Shown piece by piece: positions 25,626-33,553 of a DNA stretch of 57,679 bases. A model generated the notes under the pieces. It saw only the letters and a program-made list of their open reading frames with translations. It was not told the DNA's origin and did no database searches. This DNA is from Clostridiales bacterium (lineage in GTDB: Bacteria; Bacillota; Clostridia; Oscillospirales; Oscillospiraceae): assembly GCA_019420945.1 (NCBI GenBank), contig JAHZGF010000007.1:21183-78861 (forward strand), in the 5' to 3' direction. Every line of letters starts with the position of its first letter. The first letter of the stretch is position 1. The position numbers were made by a program, and so were the translations under genes.

Positions 25626-27128
25626 CTATACCTCCCGAAGAGCTGCGGCGATCCGTCCCATGATAAACTCTACGCAGGGTATCGCTACGCTGTTGCCCAA
25701 CGCTTTATAACGGGCGCTGTCCGAAGCACTGGGGATATCTGTCCAGCTATCCGGAAAGCCCTGCAAGCGCTCACACTCCAACGGAGTCAAACGACGAATG
25801 AGATAGGCATAGGTTTCTGTTTTTTGGCAGACGAGATCGGTGGCATCCTTGTGCTGGCGGGCGCTCTGCGTGCTGACCACACCATTCTCACGGAAATCAT
25901 CCACACGTTGGCGACTGTAGACCGCATGATGATCGGTGGCCGTCAGTGTATATGCGATGTCCCGCTGATACCCGATCCCATTGCCGCCGTTCTGCGGCTG
26001 TCGGTCAATGGCATTTCCCGTGATGCAGAAGGTTTCTTCCTGCTCTACGAGCGGCACATTGTTGCCGCCGGTTCCGTATCTTGCGGACATGGTAGGCACC
26101 ACCTGATGAGGACCAGTGTAGCGGGCATCAATGCCATGGTTTTCATAGACGAGCGGTTGGTGTCCATGCTCCTGCGCCCGCAGGGTACCGGACACATCCT
26201 CAGAGCACTCCATAACGCTTCCGCCCTGGTCATTTAGGCACAGGACGGACGGCATACAGTTTCCGCTGGCAGAGCCTTTCAGCGTAGGAGCCAGTTCCTC
26301 GCCATACCCAATGCTCCCAGCAGAGGCGCCGGCTCCTGCCGAGAATGCGGCCGCCACGAAGGTCTGCTGTTTCATTCCCGGCTGTGCATTCAATGCGCCC
26401 GCAATATCATGTAAGTCACGGACCTCGTCCCTTTGGTTGGCAGCAAAGGCCATGACACCGTTTCTGCCGGTGGACATCCCGCAGTTCGCGCCGAGCGTGG
26501 CGGCAACATCGCCGGTCAGGTCACCATTGTAACCGTCAAAACCCTCGACGGTGTCATCCGGCTGCGTCACGAAGGTCTGCATCTGCATATTGGTGGTTGC
26601 CATCAAGGCACCGGACACACCGTGCAGGTCGATACCCTCGTCCCGCTGATTGATATGGAAGGCATTCAAATCCGTAGGTTGCCCGTCCGGGCACATCAAC
26701 CCGGCTTGGATCTTCAAAGCCCGTTCCAGCTTCGGCGGCAGTGCTTTCCCGCGTTCAGAAGCTCGGCGTAGGATCCCCAAACATGCTTTCGGGGATAAAT
26801 AGTATTTTATCGGCGGTGCGTCCTGCAAAATCTGCGACAAGGAAGATCCTCTTGCGTCGTTGGGCGACACCCCAGTATTGAGCATCCAGGCACCGCCAAG
26901 CCAGGGAGAAATCAGTTCCCAGTAGGATTCGCCCAGCAGATTGCCATGGCCAGGGGTAAGGTCCAGGGACATAAACGGAACCGCACTTAACTCGGACGAT
27001 CTCTTCGAGGACGATACGGAAGTCCTCGCCTTTGGGAGTTCCGCTGGAGAAGGCTCCTGGAACATTTTCCCACAGCATATACCGAGGTCGGACAGCGTGA
27101 CCTGCTCGGCCTCTTTGTTCGTCTGCAT
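25626..27128 (-). CDS. C-terminal (target recognition and motifs IX-X) part of a C5-cytosine methyltransferase, separate frame
   Basis: The open frame is 500 codons, but its first 125 codons lie over the N-terminal methyltransferase gene in another frame. From SLSQILQDAPPIKYYLSPKA (27128 frame, about residue 95) onward it looks like a conserved phage/ICE protein. The middle holds five or more loose repeats (INQRDEGIDLHGVSGALMAT, NQRDEVRDLHDIAGALNA, DVSGTLRAQEHGHQPLV, VPTMSARYGTGGNN). The end has RRLTPLECERLQGFPDSWTD and RYKALGNSVAIPC, i.e. C5 methyltransferase motifs IX-X. No convincing ribosome site was found; an internal ATG at 26972 is another possible start. It may be made as a second subunit, or by frameshift as a fusion with the N-terminal part. 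Confidence 0.7.
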   Translation of the reverse strand: MQTNKEAEQVTLSDLGICCGKMFQEPSPAELPKARTSVSSSKRSSELSAVPFMSLDLTPGHGNLLGESYWELISPWLGGAWMLNTGVSPNDARGSSLSQILQDAPPIKYYLSPKACLGILRRASERGKALPPKLERALKIQAGLMCPDGQPTDLNAFHINQRDEGIDLHGVSGALMATTNMQMQTFVTQPDDTVEGFDGYNGDLTGDVAATLGANCGMSTGRNGVMAFAANQRDEVRDLHDIAGALNAQPGMKQQTFVAAAFSAGAGASAGSIGYGEELAPTLKGSASGNCMPSVLCLNDQGGSVMECSEDVSGTLRAQEHGHQPLVYENHGIDARYTGPHQVVPTMSARYGTGGNNVPLVEQEETFCITGNAIDRQPQNGGNGIGYQRDIAYTLTATDHHAVYSRQRVDDFRENGVVSTQSARQHKDATDLVCQKTETYAYLIRRLTPLECERLQGFPDSWTDIPSASDSARYKALGNSVAIPCVEFIMGRIAAALREV

Positions 27129-27444
27129 TTCTCATCTCCTTTACCAGTCGAACCTGCTCCATAAACAAACCGGAGCGGGCGCCGGATAATCCGGCTCTCG
27201 CTCCAGCCACGGATAAATCCTGGCACGGGCTGCCGCCGCAGATGATATCTACGGGCGGCAGTTCTGCGCCGTTGAGCTTTGTGATGTCACCCACATGGAT
27301 CATGCTTGGAAAGCGCTGCTTCGTGACCTCAATGGGAAAGGCTTCAATCTCCGAAGCCCACACCGGTGTGATGCCACTGCGGATCGCGGCCAAAGGGAAA
27401 CCGCCGATGCCATCGAACAAGCTGCCCATCGTCAGTCTGCTCAT
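26755..27444 (-). CDS. N-terminal catalytic part of a C5-cytosine DNA methyltransferase
   Basis: 229 residues. Motif I is SLFDGIGGFPLA (8-19), motif IV GGSPCQDLSVAG with the catalytic Cys74, motif VI ENVPG, and motif VIII RRKRIFLVADFAG. It stops just after PESMFGDPTPSF, before any target recognition domain or motifs IX-X, which lie in the overlapping frame downstream (25626-27128). On its own it should be inactive. It begins with an ATGA overlap of the VirB6-like gene. In ICEs such enzymes protect element DNA from host restriction. Confidence 0.88.
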   Translation of the reverse strand: MSRLTMGSLFDGIGGFPLAAIRSGITPVWASEIEAFPIEVTKQRFPSMIHVGDITKLNGAELPPVDIICGGSPCQDLSVAGARAGLSGARSGLFMEQVRLVKEMRNADEQRGRAGHAVRPRYMLWENVPGAFSSGTPKGEDFRIVLEEIVRVKCGSVYVPGPYPWPWQSAGRILLGTDFSLAWRCLDAQYWGVAQRRKRIFLVADFAGRTADKILFIPESMFGDPTPSF

Positions 27445-28340
27445 TTCGCCACCGCCTGTACGACCGTGCGCGTGGTATTGACGGCGGCCTGTGCCGTATA
27501 TACCGCACTCATGATGTTGGCTCTTGTCGTTGTGTCCAGGCCAAATGCTCCGGCAATGCGGGGAATCTCACCGGCAGAGAGCATCAGCCCCAGTCCCAAC
27601 AGTGCGTGATCCTTAAACACCATGAGTCCGGCGATGAGGATAGTCGCCTGTAAAAATGCGGTCAGGCACAGACCGATAATTTGTTTGCACCACTGGATGA
27701 AGCCATCCGTATAGCCACGGGGCACAGAGAACATATATAGACTTCCCACGGCAATCTGGATCAGCAGAATACCTCCGCGCTTGAGATTGGCGAAGAAGAC
27801 CTTGATGATCGCATACGCCATAAGGATGATGCAGAACAGGATCATGATCCCGCTGGTGATACTGCCAAAGCCGAGAAACGGGCCGGATGTCAGGTCGGTC
27901 AGCGATTCCACGGCGCTGAACTCCTGCATAATATCACTTGCCACATCTCCGATGGATGCACCGTAGCCGGTGATCCCTGCGGTGAGTTGCCCCTGCAGCG
28001 TTACCGAAAGCTCATAGAGCCGGACCGGAACGACAGTAAACAGGCTCACGGCCATAAAGCCCTTGATGGCATTGAGCGCGGTTTCGCGGATGTTGCCCCG
28101 CCCGCTGGAATACTCGATGCCGCATTCAAAGCAGGCCACGACCAGCCCGGTTCCGTACAACGCCCAAGCGAGATAGGAGAAGAACAGTACGATGCTCTGC
28201 ACCCAGGACATTTCGAAGAGTTCGACACCCATGTTTCCCATCTCTGCGAAGAAGTTGCCGAGAAAGCCCACGACCTGACCGTAGAACCAATCCACGATCT
28301 GGCCGAGGATCTTATCGGCAACAAAATCCCAAATAAACAT
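27441..28340 (-). CDS. VirB6/TrbL-like polytopic channel protein
   Basis: 299 residues with about six membrane segments (for example SIVLFFSYLAWALYGTGLVV, ITSGIMILFCIILMAYAII and LCLTAFLQATILIAGLMVF) and an amphipathic start MFIWDFVADKILGQIVDWFY. Topology, size and order upstream of VirB3/VirB4 match VirB6/TrbL proteins of Gram-positive conjugation systems, which form part of the inner membrane channel. The 94 bp upstream contain a long stem (GGCCGT-A-CCAACTG/CAGTTGG-C-ACGGCC) of unknown use. Confidence 0.85.
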   Translation of the reverse strand: MFIWDFVADKILGQIVDWFYGQVVGFLGNFFAEMGNMGVELFEMSWVQSIVLFFSYLAWALYGTGLVVACFECGIEYSSGRGNIRETALNAIKGFMAVSLFTVVPVRLYELSVTLQGQLTAGITGYGASIGDVASDIMQEFSAVESLTDLTSGPFLGFGSITSGIMILFCIILMAYAIIKVFFANLKRGGILLIQIAVGSLYMFSVPRGYTDGFIQWCKQIIGLCLTAFLQATILIAGLMVFKDHALLGLGLMLSAGEIPRIAGAFGLDTTTRANIMSAVYTAQAAVNTTRTVVQAVAK

Positions 28341-28434
28341 TGATCGGTTTCACCTCCTCCGGGTGAGGCCGTACCAACTGCTTGGGATATGGCAAAGGCC
28401 GTACAGTTGGCACGGCCTTCAAATCATGCTCGGT

Positions 28435-28860
28435 TTACATTGTCTGCGCCCACTGCTGATCGGCAGACTGGCTCATGTCTTGGAACACTTCCAGATAGTC
28501 CGATACTGCGTTGGAGAGCTTCTCGTAGTCCTGCCGGGTGGGGTGATACACATACCAGTCTACTTTTCCATAGTCATCCCAAATGTGCGGGTCAACACCA
28601 TTGCGGAAGTTGGGGTTGGAAGTTACCTTCGTCCCCAGCAGATCCGAAAAGCGAAGGCGCAGGGTATCCACCTGTCCTTCGCTGCGGTTCAGGATCGTCA
28701 ACTGCAAGGCGTTGTACTGATTGGCAACGCTTCCAGTGACAAATTGGATCTTTGCCCGATTCATATCGCTCAGACGCACATAGCAGACTCTGCCCACATA
28801 GGTGGCATCGGGATATTGCTCTCCGATAATTTTCCGGAGTTCCTGTTCGTAAAAAGTCAT
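28435..28860 (-). CDS. Uncharacterised transfer-operon protein
   Basis: 141 residues, soluble, no signal peptide or membrane helix. It starts MTFYEQELRKIIGEQYPDAT; a beta-like part (VGRVCYVRLSDMNRAKIQF) and a helical C-terminus (DYEKLSNAVSDYLEVFQDM) follow. No recognised domain. It lies between the VirB2-like pilin gene and the VirB6-like gene, with 10 bp to the former, so it is probably part of, or a chaperone for, the secretion system. Confidence 0.75.
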   Translation of the reverse strand: MTFYEQELRKIIGEQYPDATYVGRVCYVRLSDMNRAKIQFVTGSVANQYNALQLTILNRSEGQVDTLRLRFSDLLGTKVTSNPNFRNGVDPHIWDDYGKVDWYVYHPTRQDYEKLSNAVSDYLEVFQDMSQSADQQWAQTM

Positions 28861-28870
28861 TGCCTACACC

Positions 28871-29218
28871 TCAGATTCCGATAATCTGCCAGATGTACAG
28901 CGGTGCCGTCAGCGTGAACACGAGGCACGCGAACAGGATGGCGGGAGCCGTCCACTCGAACTGGCCACTCTTTCGGTAGTCAAAATAAGCTGTGCCGAGT
29001 TTGGCGAAGAAAAACACCGCAAGGATCAGGTCAATGGCGGGAAACACCACGTTGTTGACGACGGTCTTGATCTGCGTGGATGCCGTGGCCCAGGTGCTTT
29101 CCACCGCTCCGGCCACATCGCCGGTGCCGGCAGCAAAGGCCGTGGTTCCCATCATGCAGACCAACAGCAGGGACAGGGTCAGCATCACACAAAGGCGCTT
29201 GCATTTCATTTTGCTCAT
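28871..29218 (-). CDS. DUF3852-type VirB2-like pilin subunit
   Basis: 115 residues from ATG 29218 after GGAGGT. A signal peptide (LCVMLTLSLLLVCMMGTTAFA) is followed by a short mature protein with two membrane helices (VVFPAIDLILAVFFFAKLG and APAILFACLVFTLTAPLYI) joined by a polar loop, YFDYRKSGQFEW. This is the VirB2/TrbC pilin design. The family is catalogued as DUF3852 in related elements. It leads the secretion gene block, after the Trp-rich protein. Confidence 0.82.
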   Translation of the reverse strand: MSKMKCKRLCVMLTLSLLLVCMMGTTAFAAGTGDVAGAVESTWATASTQIKTVVNNVVFPAIDLILAVFFFAKLGTAYFDYRKSGQFEWTAPAILFACLVFTLTAPLYIWQIIGI

Positions 29219-29239
29219 AGATACCTCCAATTCTTGTTG

Positions 29240-30994
29240 TTATTTTGAGGGTGCGATATGCCATTCTTCCCACAGGTCACCGGCGATGCGCACGGAATCC
29301 GTCAGGTTCATACTTAGCATTCCCATGGGTGTCCAGCAGTCCAAAAGCCAGGTATACGGCGTGTAGCTGCCATCCGGGTACCAGATAGGTGTGAAGTGGG
29401 TCGGGCGGTCATAGGTGCTGTAGGGATTATTTTTGAAAGCGAAGGTGGTACTCTTGCCGCTGACGCTGCGGTTCAGCAGTCTCCAGAAGCCTTCGTACCC
29501 GAATTCAGGGAAATAGGTCACGGCATTCTGCGCCGCCGTGACAGCCGCGCTCTGCGTGGTCGTTACTCTGGCCGTTACTTTCTCCTGAATTCCGTACCCG
29601 CTTTTCATGGTAGCTGCAGTCGCAGTGGGTGACAGGCTGTCCGGCGTGATGCGCATGGATGCGCTCAGGCTTGCGGCGTAGCTGTTGTAGTCAAACTCCC
29701 ACCAGCCATGATCCTCCCACCAGCCGTTATCTACCCAGTGATACCAGCGGTCACGGTGAACCACATTGTTATCATCCACCCAGCGATCCGTGTGCCAGCA
29801 CTTCTCCCAGTTCTCTACCCATTCCCAATTTTCCTGCCACCAGGGTGACCAAATGCCCCAGGAAGCGGATGTTACCTGTTCTTTCTCTGGAATAGAGACC
29901 AGACGGAAACGGTCATTGCGGTCATCCGCCACCGGGTTGGGCGGATTGTTGCCGTCCAGATCCACGATGTTACAGGTGATCATGCTCTGCGCCGTGCCGC
30001 CGCCAGACACGCTGACGGCAATCGTAATGACGCATGGCTCTGACGGTGTGTGCCACTTCACCCATACCAATTGACTGTCGCCGTCCGGATAGTAGACATT
30101 GCTGACGGTGTAAGTTCTGCCTTGAATCACAAAGCGAACAGTCACAGGATTATCCGGGTCGGACTGCCCGCCGCTCACCTCCACCGAGGAGATCACATCG
30201 GTATCGACTCGGTATTCATAGTCGAAGTCGTTTACATCGGGAGGCTCCAGCTCACCGTTGAAGCGGACGACACCGATGCCGAGGGACGAGATGATCTGAT
30301 CGTTGCTGACCTTGCTGTTGGTGCTGCCAGACCATGCAGGATAGCCCAGATCTGCTTCTTCAAGGAAAATGGCCAGCGGTAGATTCTTATGGGTCAGCGA
30401 TCCCATCTTGCTTTGAAGATCTCCGTTTACCTTTTGGTCATAGAGCGCCGCTTCCGTGGCCGTCATGGCATAGTAGGCTCCACCGTAGACGAAGTAGGCG
30501 ATAGGCTCGACAACGATTTTGTAATCGCCGGCAATAAGCGTATCAAAGTCTATTCCCACATATCCGGCAATCGCCCGAATGACTTGCTCGTCTGTAAAGT
30601 AGCTTCGAATCGCCGCAATGCTGGCGGGATAGTCGCCGGACGAAATGATGCGAGGCAGACTCTGCGCCGGACGGATACAGGTATAGCCGCCTACGACAGG
30701 TGACAACGCCCGCCCACTGTTATAAGAGAGCTTGGATACCTTTCCGAAGTGGATCATGTTGGTGCTCGGATTCTGATTGCTCCAGTCAACGGTATTTCCC
30801 ACGACAGCGCGGCTGTCCACATTCACCACGGAAATGCGGACACCGTCCATACCCGGATTCCAGTAGTTGGTGGATGTGCCACTGCCCATGCCGCCACCAC
30901 CGCCATCGAAGTTGCCGTCACCGGTGGCATAAGCCGGAACAACCGCACCCAGCATGAGCACAAGGGAAAGAAAAAGTGCGAGAAGTCTCTTCAT
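29240..30994 (-). CDS. Secreted ICE protein with a Trp-rich segment
   Basis: 584 residues. The signal peptide MKRLLALFLSLVLMLGAVVP-AYA is followed by a Gly-rich start (GGGGGMGSGTST). No C-terminal sorting signal or membrane helix is visible. Residues 379-432 contain 15 tryptophans (for example SPWWQENWEWVENWEKCW). A beta-sandwich-like part lies around residues 250-345. I do not recognise the family. It is encoded between the Tad-type pilus operon, whose terminator precedes it, and the VirB2-like gene, so it may be a surface adhesin or mating-pair component. Function is not assigned. Confidence 0.8.
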   Translation of the reverse strand: MKRLLALFLSLVLMLGAVVPAYATGDGNFDGGGGGMGSGTSTNYWNPGMDGVRISVVNVDSRAVVGNTVDWSNQNPSTNMIHFGKVSKLSYNSGRALSPVVGGYTCIRPAQSLPRIISSGDYPASIAAIRSYFTDEQVIRAIAGYVGIDFDTLIAGDYKIVVEPIAYFVYGGAYYAMTATEAALYDQKVNGDLQSKMGSLTHKNLPLAIFLEEADLGYPAWSGSTNSKVSNDQIISSLGIGVVRFNGELEPPDVNDFDYEYRVDTDVISSVEVSGGQSDPDNPVTVRFVIQGRTYTVSNVYYPDGDSQLVWVKWHTPSEPCVITIAVSVSGGGTAQSMITCNIVDLDGNNPPNPVADDRNDRFRLVSIPEKEQVTSASWGIWSPWWQENWEWVENWEKCWHTDRWVDDNNVVHRDRWYHWVDNGWWEDHGWWEFDYNSYAASLSASMRITPDSLSPTATAATMKSGYGIQEKVTARVTTTQSAAVTAAQNAVTYFPEFGYEGFWRLLNRSVSGKSTTFAFKNNPYSTYDRPTHFTPIWYPDGSYTPYTWLLDCWTPMGMLSMNLTDSVRIAGDLWEEWHIAPSK

Positions 30995-31017
30995 GGATTC
31001 CTCCTTTCAACGCTTCG

Positions 31018-31052
31018 GAAAAAGAAAAGGCGCAGCCATTTCTGACTGCGCC
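31018..31052 (-). terminator. Terminator of the Tad-type pilus operon
   Basis: GGCGCAG (31029-31035) pairs with CTGCGCC (31046-31052); on the minus strand it is followed by TTTTCTTTTT. It lies 20 bp after the last gene of the operon, before the ribosome site of the Trp-rich protein gene. Confidence 0.85.
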
Positions 31053-31071
31053 ATGCTGATTGGGAGTACTG

Positions 31072-31650
31072 TTAGTTCCCGCCGCCCATTTCACCGATTT
31101 TATTTCCGTTTTCGTAGATGTCCTGTCCGTCGATGACCGTGTTATCGCCGCTGCTGTCTACATAGCCGAAGCCCGGCACATATACCTGACCGGAGGAGTT
31201 CGTGCTTCCTGCGGCAGGCTGGGATTCCGCAGGCTTGGAGGTGGGCTGTTCCGGATATGTGGGGTGCGGTTCATCCTCCGTCTTGCGTTCCGAGGTCGGT
31301 ACATCCTCCGCTTTGTGATCATCCGGAAGTGTCGCCGTGCCGCTGGGCGATTCCGGCTTTTCTGGAGCGTCCGGTTTAACAGGGTTCGCCTGGATGGTCT
31401 GCTCCGTGCCGCTGGAGTTTGCACCCTGGCCGGGGTCACTCTGCTCCGGCGTCAGCGAGGGGACATTCACATCTCCCTGGCTATTGTTGATGTTCACATT
31501 GGGATCGTTGCTGTCCGGCTGACTGCCGGATACCGTTCCGGAGGGCGTCACCGTATTTCCACCGAAGCGTCCGGCGATCCCGATGACGGCCACACCGCAG
31601 AGCAGGCAGCAGGCGGTGATGAGAATGATCCGTTTCGTCTTGTCGTTCAT
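31072..31650 (-). CDS. DUF6550-like membrane-anchored, Pro/Ser-rich surface protein
   Basis: 192 residues from ATG 31650 after AAAGGAGG. One N-terminal membrane segment (RIILITACCLLCGVAVIGIA) is followed by a long disordered Pro/Ser/Glu-rich stretch (TPEQSDPGQGANSSGTEQT) and a short ordered end, VYVPGFGYVDSSGDNTVIDG. This matches proteins catalogued as DUF6550 next to Tad-like genes in Clostridia ICEs. It could span the wall around the pilus. It is the last gene before the operon terminator. Confidence 0.78.
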   Translation of the reverse strand: MNDKTKRIILITACCLLCGVAVIGIAGRFGGNTVTPSGTVSGSQPDSNDPNVNINNSQGDVNVPSLTPEQSDPGQGANSSGTEQTIQANPVKPDAPEKPESPSGTATLPDDHKAEDVPTSERKTEDEPHPTYPEQPTSKPAESQPAAGSTNSSGQVYVPGFGYVDSSGDNTVIDGQDIYENGNKIGEMGGGN

Positions 31651-31735
31651 TGATTTTCCTCCTTTTTCTGATTTATCTCTTGATTGGACAATACCACACC
31701 TTTCGGCGTAAGTCCATTGGGAAAGCGAAACTTTT

Positions 31736-32272
31736 TCAGAATACCGGCACATATTTGGCTTCCGTGTGCAGCATCATTTCAGATGCGGGCAAAAGGTTCC
31801 CAAGGAATCGCACCGGTACCTCCAAGCGGATCTCCACTGCGGCGGTATAGCCCTTGCTTTGGCCGGAACTGAGGGCGTTGTTGCTCAGCTCCACGCTCAG
31901 GCCAGAGATGGTATATTCCACGTTTCCGTTTGAGATTTTCTGATATCCGCTGCCGGTGTTCTCCAGTCCAAGCGTTGATGCCAGCTGACCGTACACATCG
32001 CCGGTATCCACGCTCTCATCCCATCGGCCTGTGCCGTCCGGATACCAGCCTGCGGCATAGCCCTCCCGCACAGCGTGGTACACATCATCATAGTTGTCGT
32101 TGATGGTGGAGATGACCGCCTGTTGGGCAGCCTCCTTGACACCTTGGGCGATGATCCACACCCGGCTGAACTCCGCGACCATGCAAAAAAGCATCAGCAG
32201 GACCAGCACGATGGCGAGGATCATTGGGGTGCCCTCGCCGGGGTGGCGGCGAAGGAAACAGTGCTTGCTCAT
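31736..32272 (-). CDS. TadE/TadG-like pseudopilin
   Basis: 178 residues from ATG 32272, with an ATGA overlap with the DUF4320 gene. A basic N-terminus carries a prepilin-type site, RRHPG/EGTPM, directly before a membrane helix, ILAIVLVLLMLFCMVAEF. The rest is an extracellular beta-like domain with GYAAGWYPDGTG. TadE/TadG proteins are minor pilins of the Flp pilus. It shares the GEG motif with the two other pilin-like proteins of this operon, so the prepilin peptidase at 37609 may process all three. Confidence 0.82.
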   Translation of the reverse strand: MSKHCFLRRHPGEGTPMILAIVLVLLMLFCMVAEFSRVWIIAQGVKEAAQQAVISTINDNYDDVYHAVREGYAAGWYPDGTGRWDESVDTGDVYGQLASTLGLENTGSGYQKISNGNVEYTISGLSVELSNNALSSGQSKGYTAAVEIRLEVPVRFLGNLLPASEMMLHTEAKYVPVF

Positions 32273-32664
32273 TTCCAATACACCTCCGACTTTCCGGTGG
32301 CCTCCGACCGCAGCGTGATGGGAAATGAGCCGAAGCCGCCGAACAGGCCGATGTCCATGTCCAATGTCAGCGTTACGGTGACTTCCTCATTGAGCTGAAT
32401 GCGTCCCGTTTTCGACCAGCGGATGTTGGGATCAAGTCCGGTGCTGTCGGTGAGTGCTGCGGCACGGCGGCTGGTTTCCGTTCCGACTCTGCCAGAGATC
32501 TCCGCTTCCCGTACCAGCTCCACCGCATAGGTGTCAAGCTGCTGCTTGGCGACGAATACCGGCAGGATTCGCACCGCCAGTGCCAGCACCAGCATGGCAC
32601 AGACCACCAACACGCACACATCGATATAGCCCTCGCCGGAGTGCCGTTTTCGTAATTTCTTCAT
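32269..32664 (-). CDS. DUF4320 minor pilin (TadE-like)
   Basis: 131 residues from ATG 32664, 7 bp after GGAGG; an ATG two codons upstream is too close to that site. N-terminal KKLRKRHSG/EGYID resembles a class III prepilin cleavage site and is followed by a membrane helix, VCVLVVCAMLVLALAVRIL. The extracellular part is about 95 residues. The family is catalogued as DUF4320 and occurs beside TadC genes. Probably a minor subunit of the Flp-type fibre. Confidence 0.82.
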   Translation of the reverse strand: MKKLRKRHSGEGYIDVCVLVVCAMLVLALAVRILPVFVAKQQLDTYAVELVREAEISGRVGTETSRRAAALTDSTGLDPNIRWSKTGRIQLNEEVTVTLTLDMDIGLFGGFGSFPITLRSEATGKSEVYWK

Positions 32665-32676
32665 AGGCATTCCTCC

Positions 32677-33549
32677 TTAAAACAGCGAACCCAGCGAGTT
32701 GATGATCTGGTAGACGATAATGACGATGTACGTCAGCATGAAGCACATGAGCATGAGGAAGCTGAACACCCGGATCTTTGGCGGGATCTTCGCCGCCTTG
32801 GCTTTCAGGCGCTGCAGCTCCAATGCTTTCAAATCGTGGGAGAGCATTTGGAAGTACATCCGTCCGTCATCGCCCCGCAGGATACCGACGAGACCGCGGA
32901 CGATATCCGAGATGATGGCCGAGCCCATACGGGCTTCAAAGCGAATCAGTGCCGCCTCATAAGAGGAGGAGCGCATATCCGCCGTCAGCACATCCAGTTC
33001 ACGGGCAAAGTCGGGACCGGCGTGCTTCTTGTAGTTCTCCAGAATACGCAGGACATCCCGGCTGGCGGCCAGTTCCTGATGGATGGTCGCCACGAAGCGA
33101 GGCAGTTCACCCTCCACCAGTTCCATTCTGGCCTTGCACAGTTCATCCGCCCGACGGCTCTCCTTGAAGTAAGTGAGCAGCGCCAGTACTACCACCAATG
33201 GTGTCAGGATGGGCAAGATCAGGAGGCACGGGATGATCCCCAGCAGGATGAGACAGGGCTTCAGAACGGTGTAAGCCGTATAGACCTCGGGGGTCATATC
33301 CAGGCCTGCGGCAGTCAGCTTCGTTTCCAGCCGTCTGCGTTTGTAGGCATCCAAGCGGATCAGCGGAGCCAGCATCAGCGACCATCCCAAAATGAGCGTC
33401 TCCATAGATTTCACAAGACTGCGCTCCTTGCGTCCTGCGGAGATGAGGGCACGCTCCGTTGCCAGCCTGGGGATCTTCAGCAGGTCCGCCAGAACGAAAT
33501 ACAGTCCAGCAGCCAAGGCGGCGCCGAACAGGAATAACAGCAATTTCAC
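32677..33549 (-). CDS. TadC-like type II secretion F-family membrane protein
   Basis: 290 residues from GTG 33549 after GGAGGTGA. Membrane segments are at the N-terminus, in the middle (PCLILLGIIPCLLILPILTP and on) and at the C-terminus (FLMLMCFMLTYIVIIVYQII). A cytoplasmic T2SSF domain sits between (GELPRFVATIHQELAASRDV and RFEARMGSAIISDIVRGLVG). TadB and TadC form the inner-membrane platform on which pilins are assembled. It lies between the TadB-like gene and the minor pilin genes. Confidence 0.85.
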   Translation of the reverse strand: MKLLLFLFGAALAAGLYFVLADLLKIPRLATERALISAGRKERSLVKSMETLILGWSLMLAPLIRLDAYKRRRLETKLTAAGLDMTPEVYTAYTVLKPCLILLGIIPCLLILPILTPLVVVLALLTYFKESRRADELCKARMELVEGELPRFVATIHQELAASRDVLRILENYKKHAGPDFARELDVLTADMRSSSYEAALIRFEARMGSAIISDIVRGLVGILRGDDGRMYFQMLSHDLKALELQRLKAKAAKIPPKIRVFSFLMLMCFMLTYIVIIVYQIINSLGSLF

Positions 33550-33553
33550 CCTC

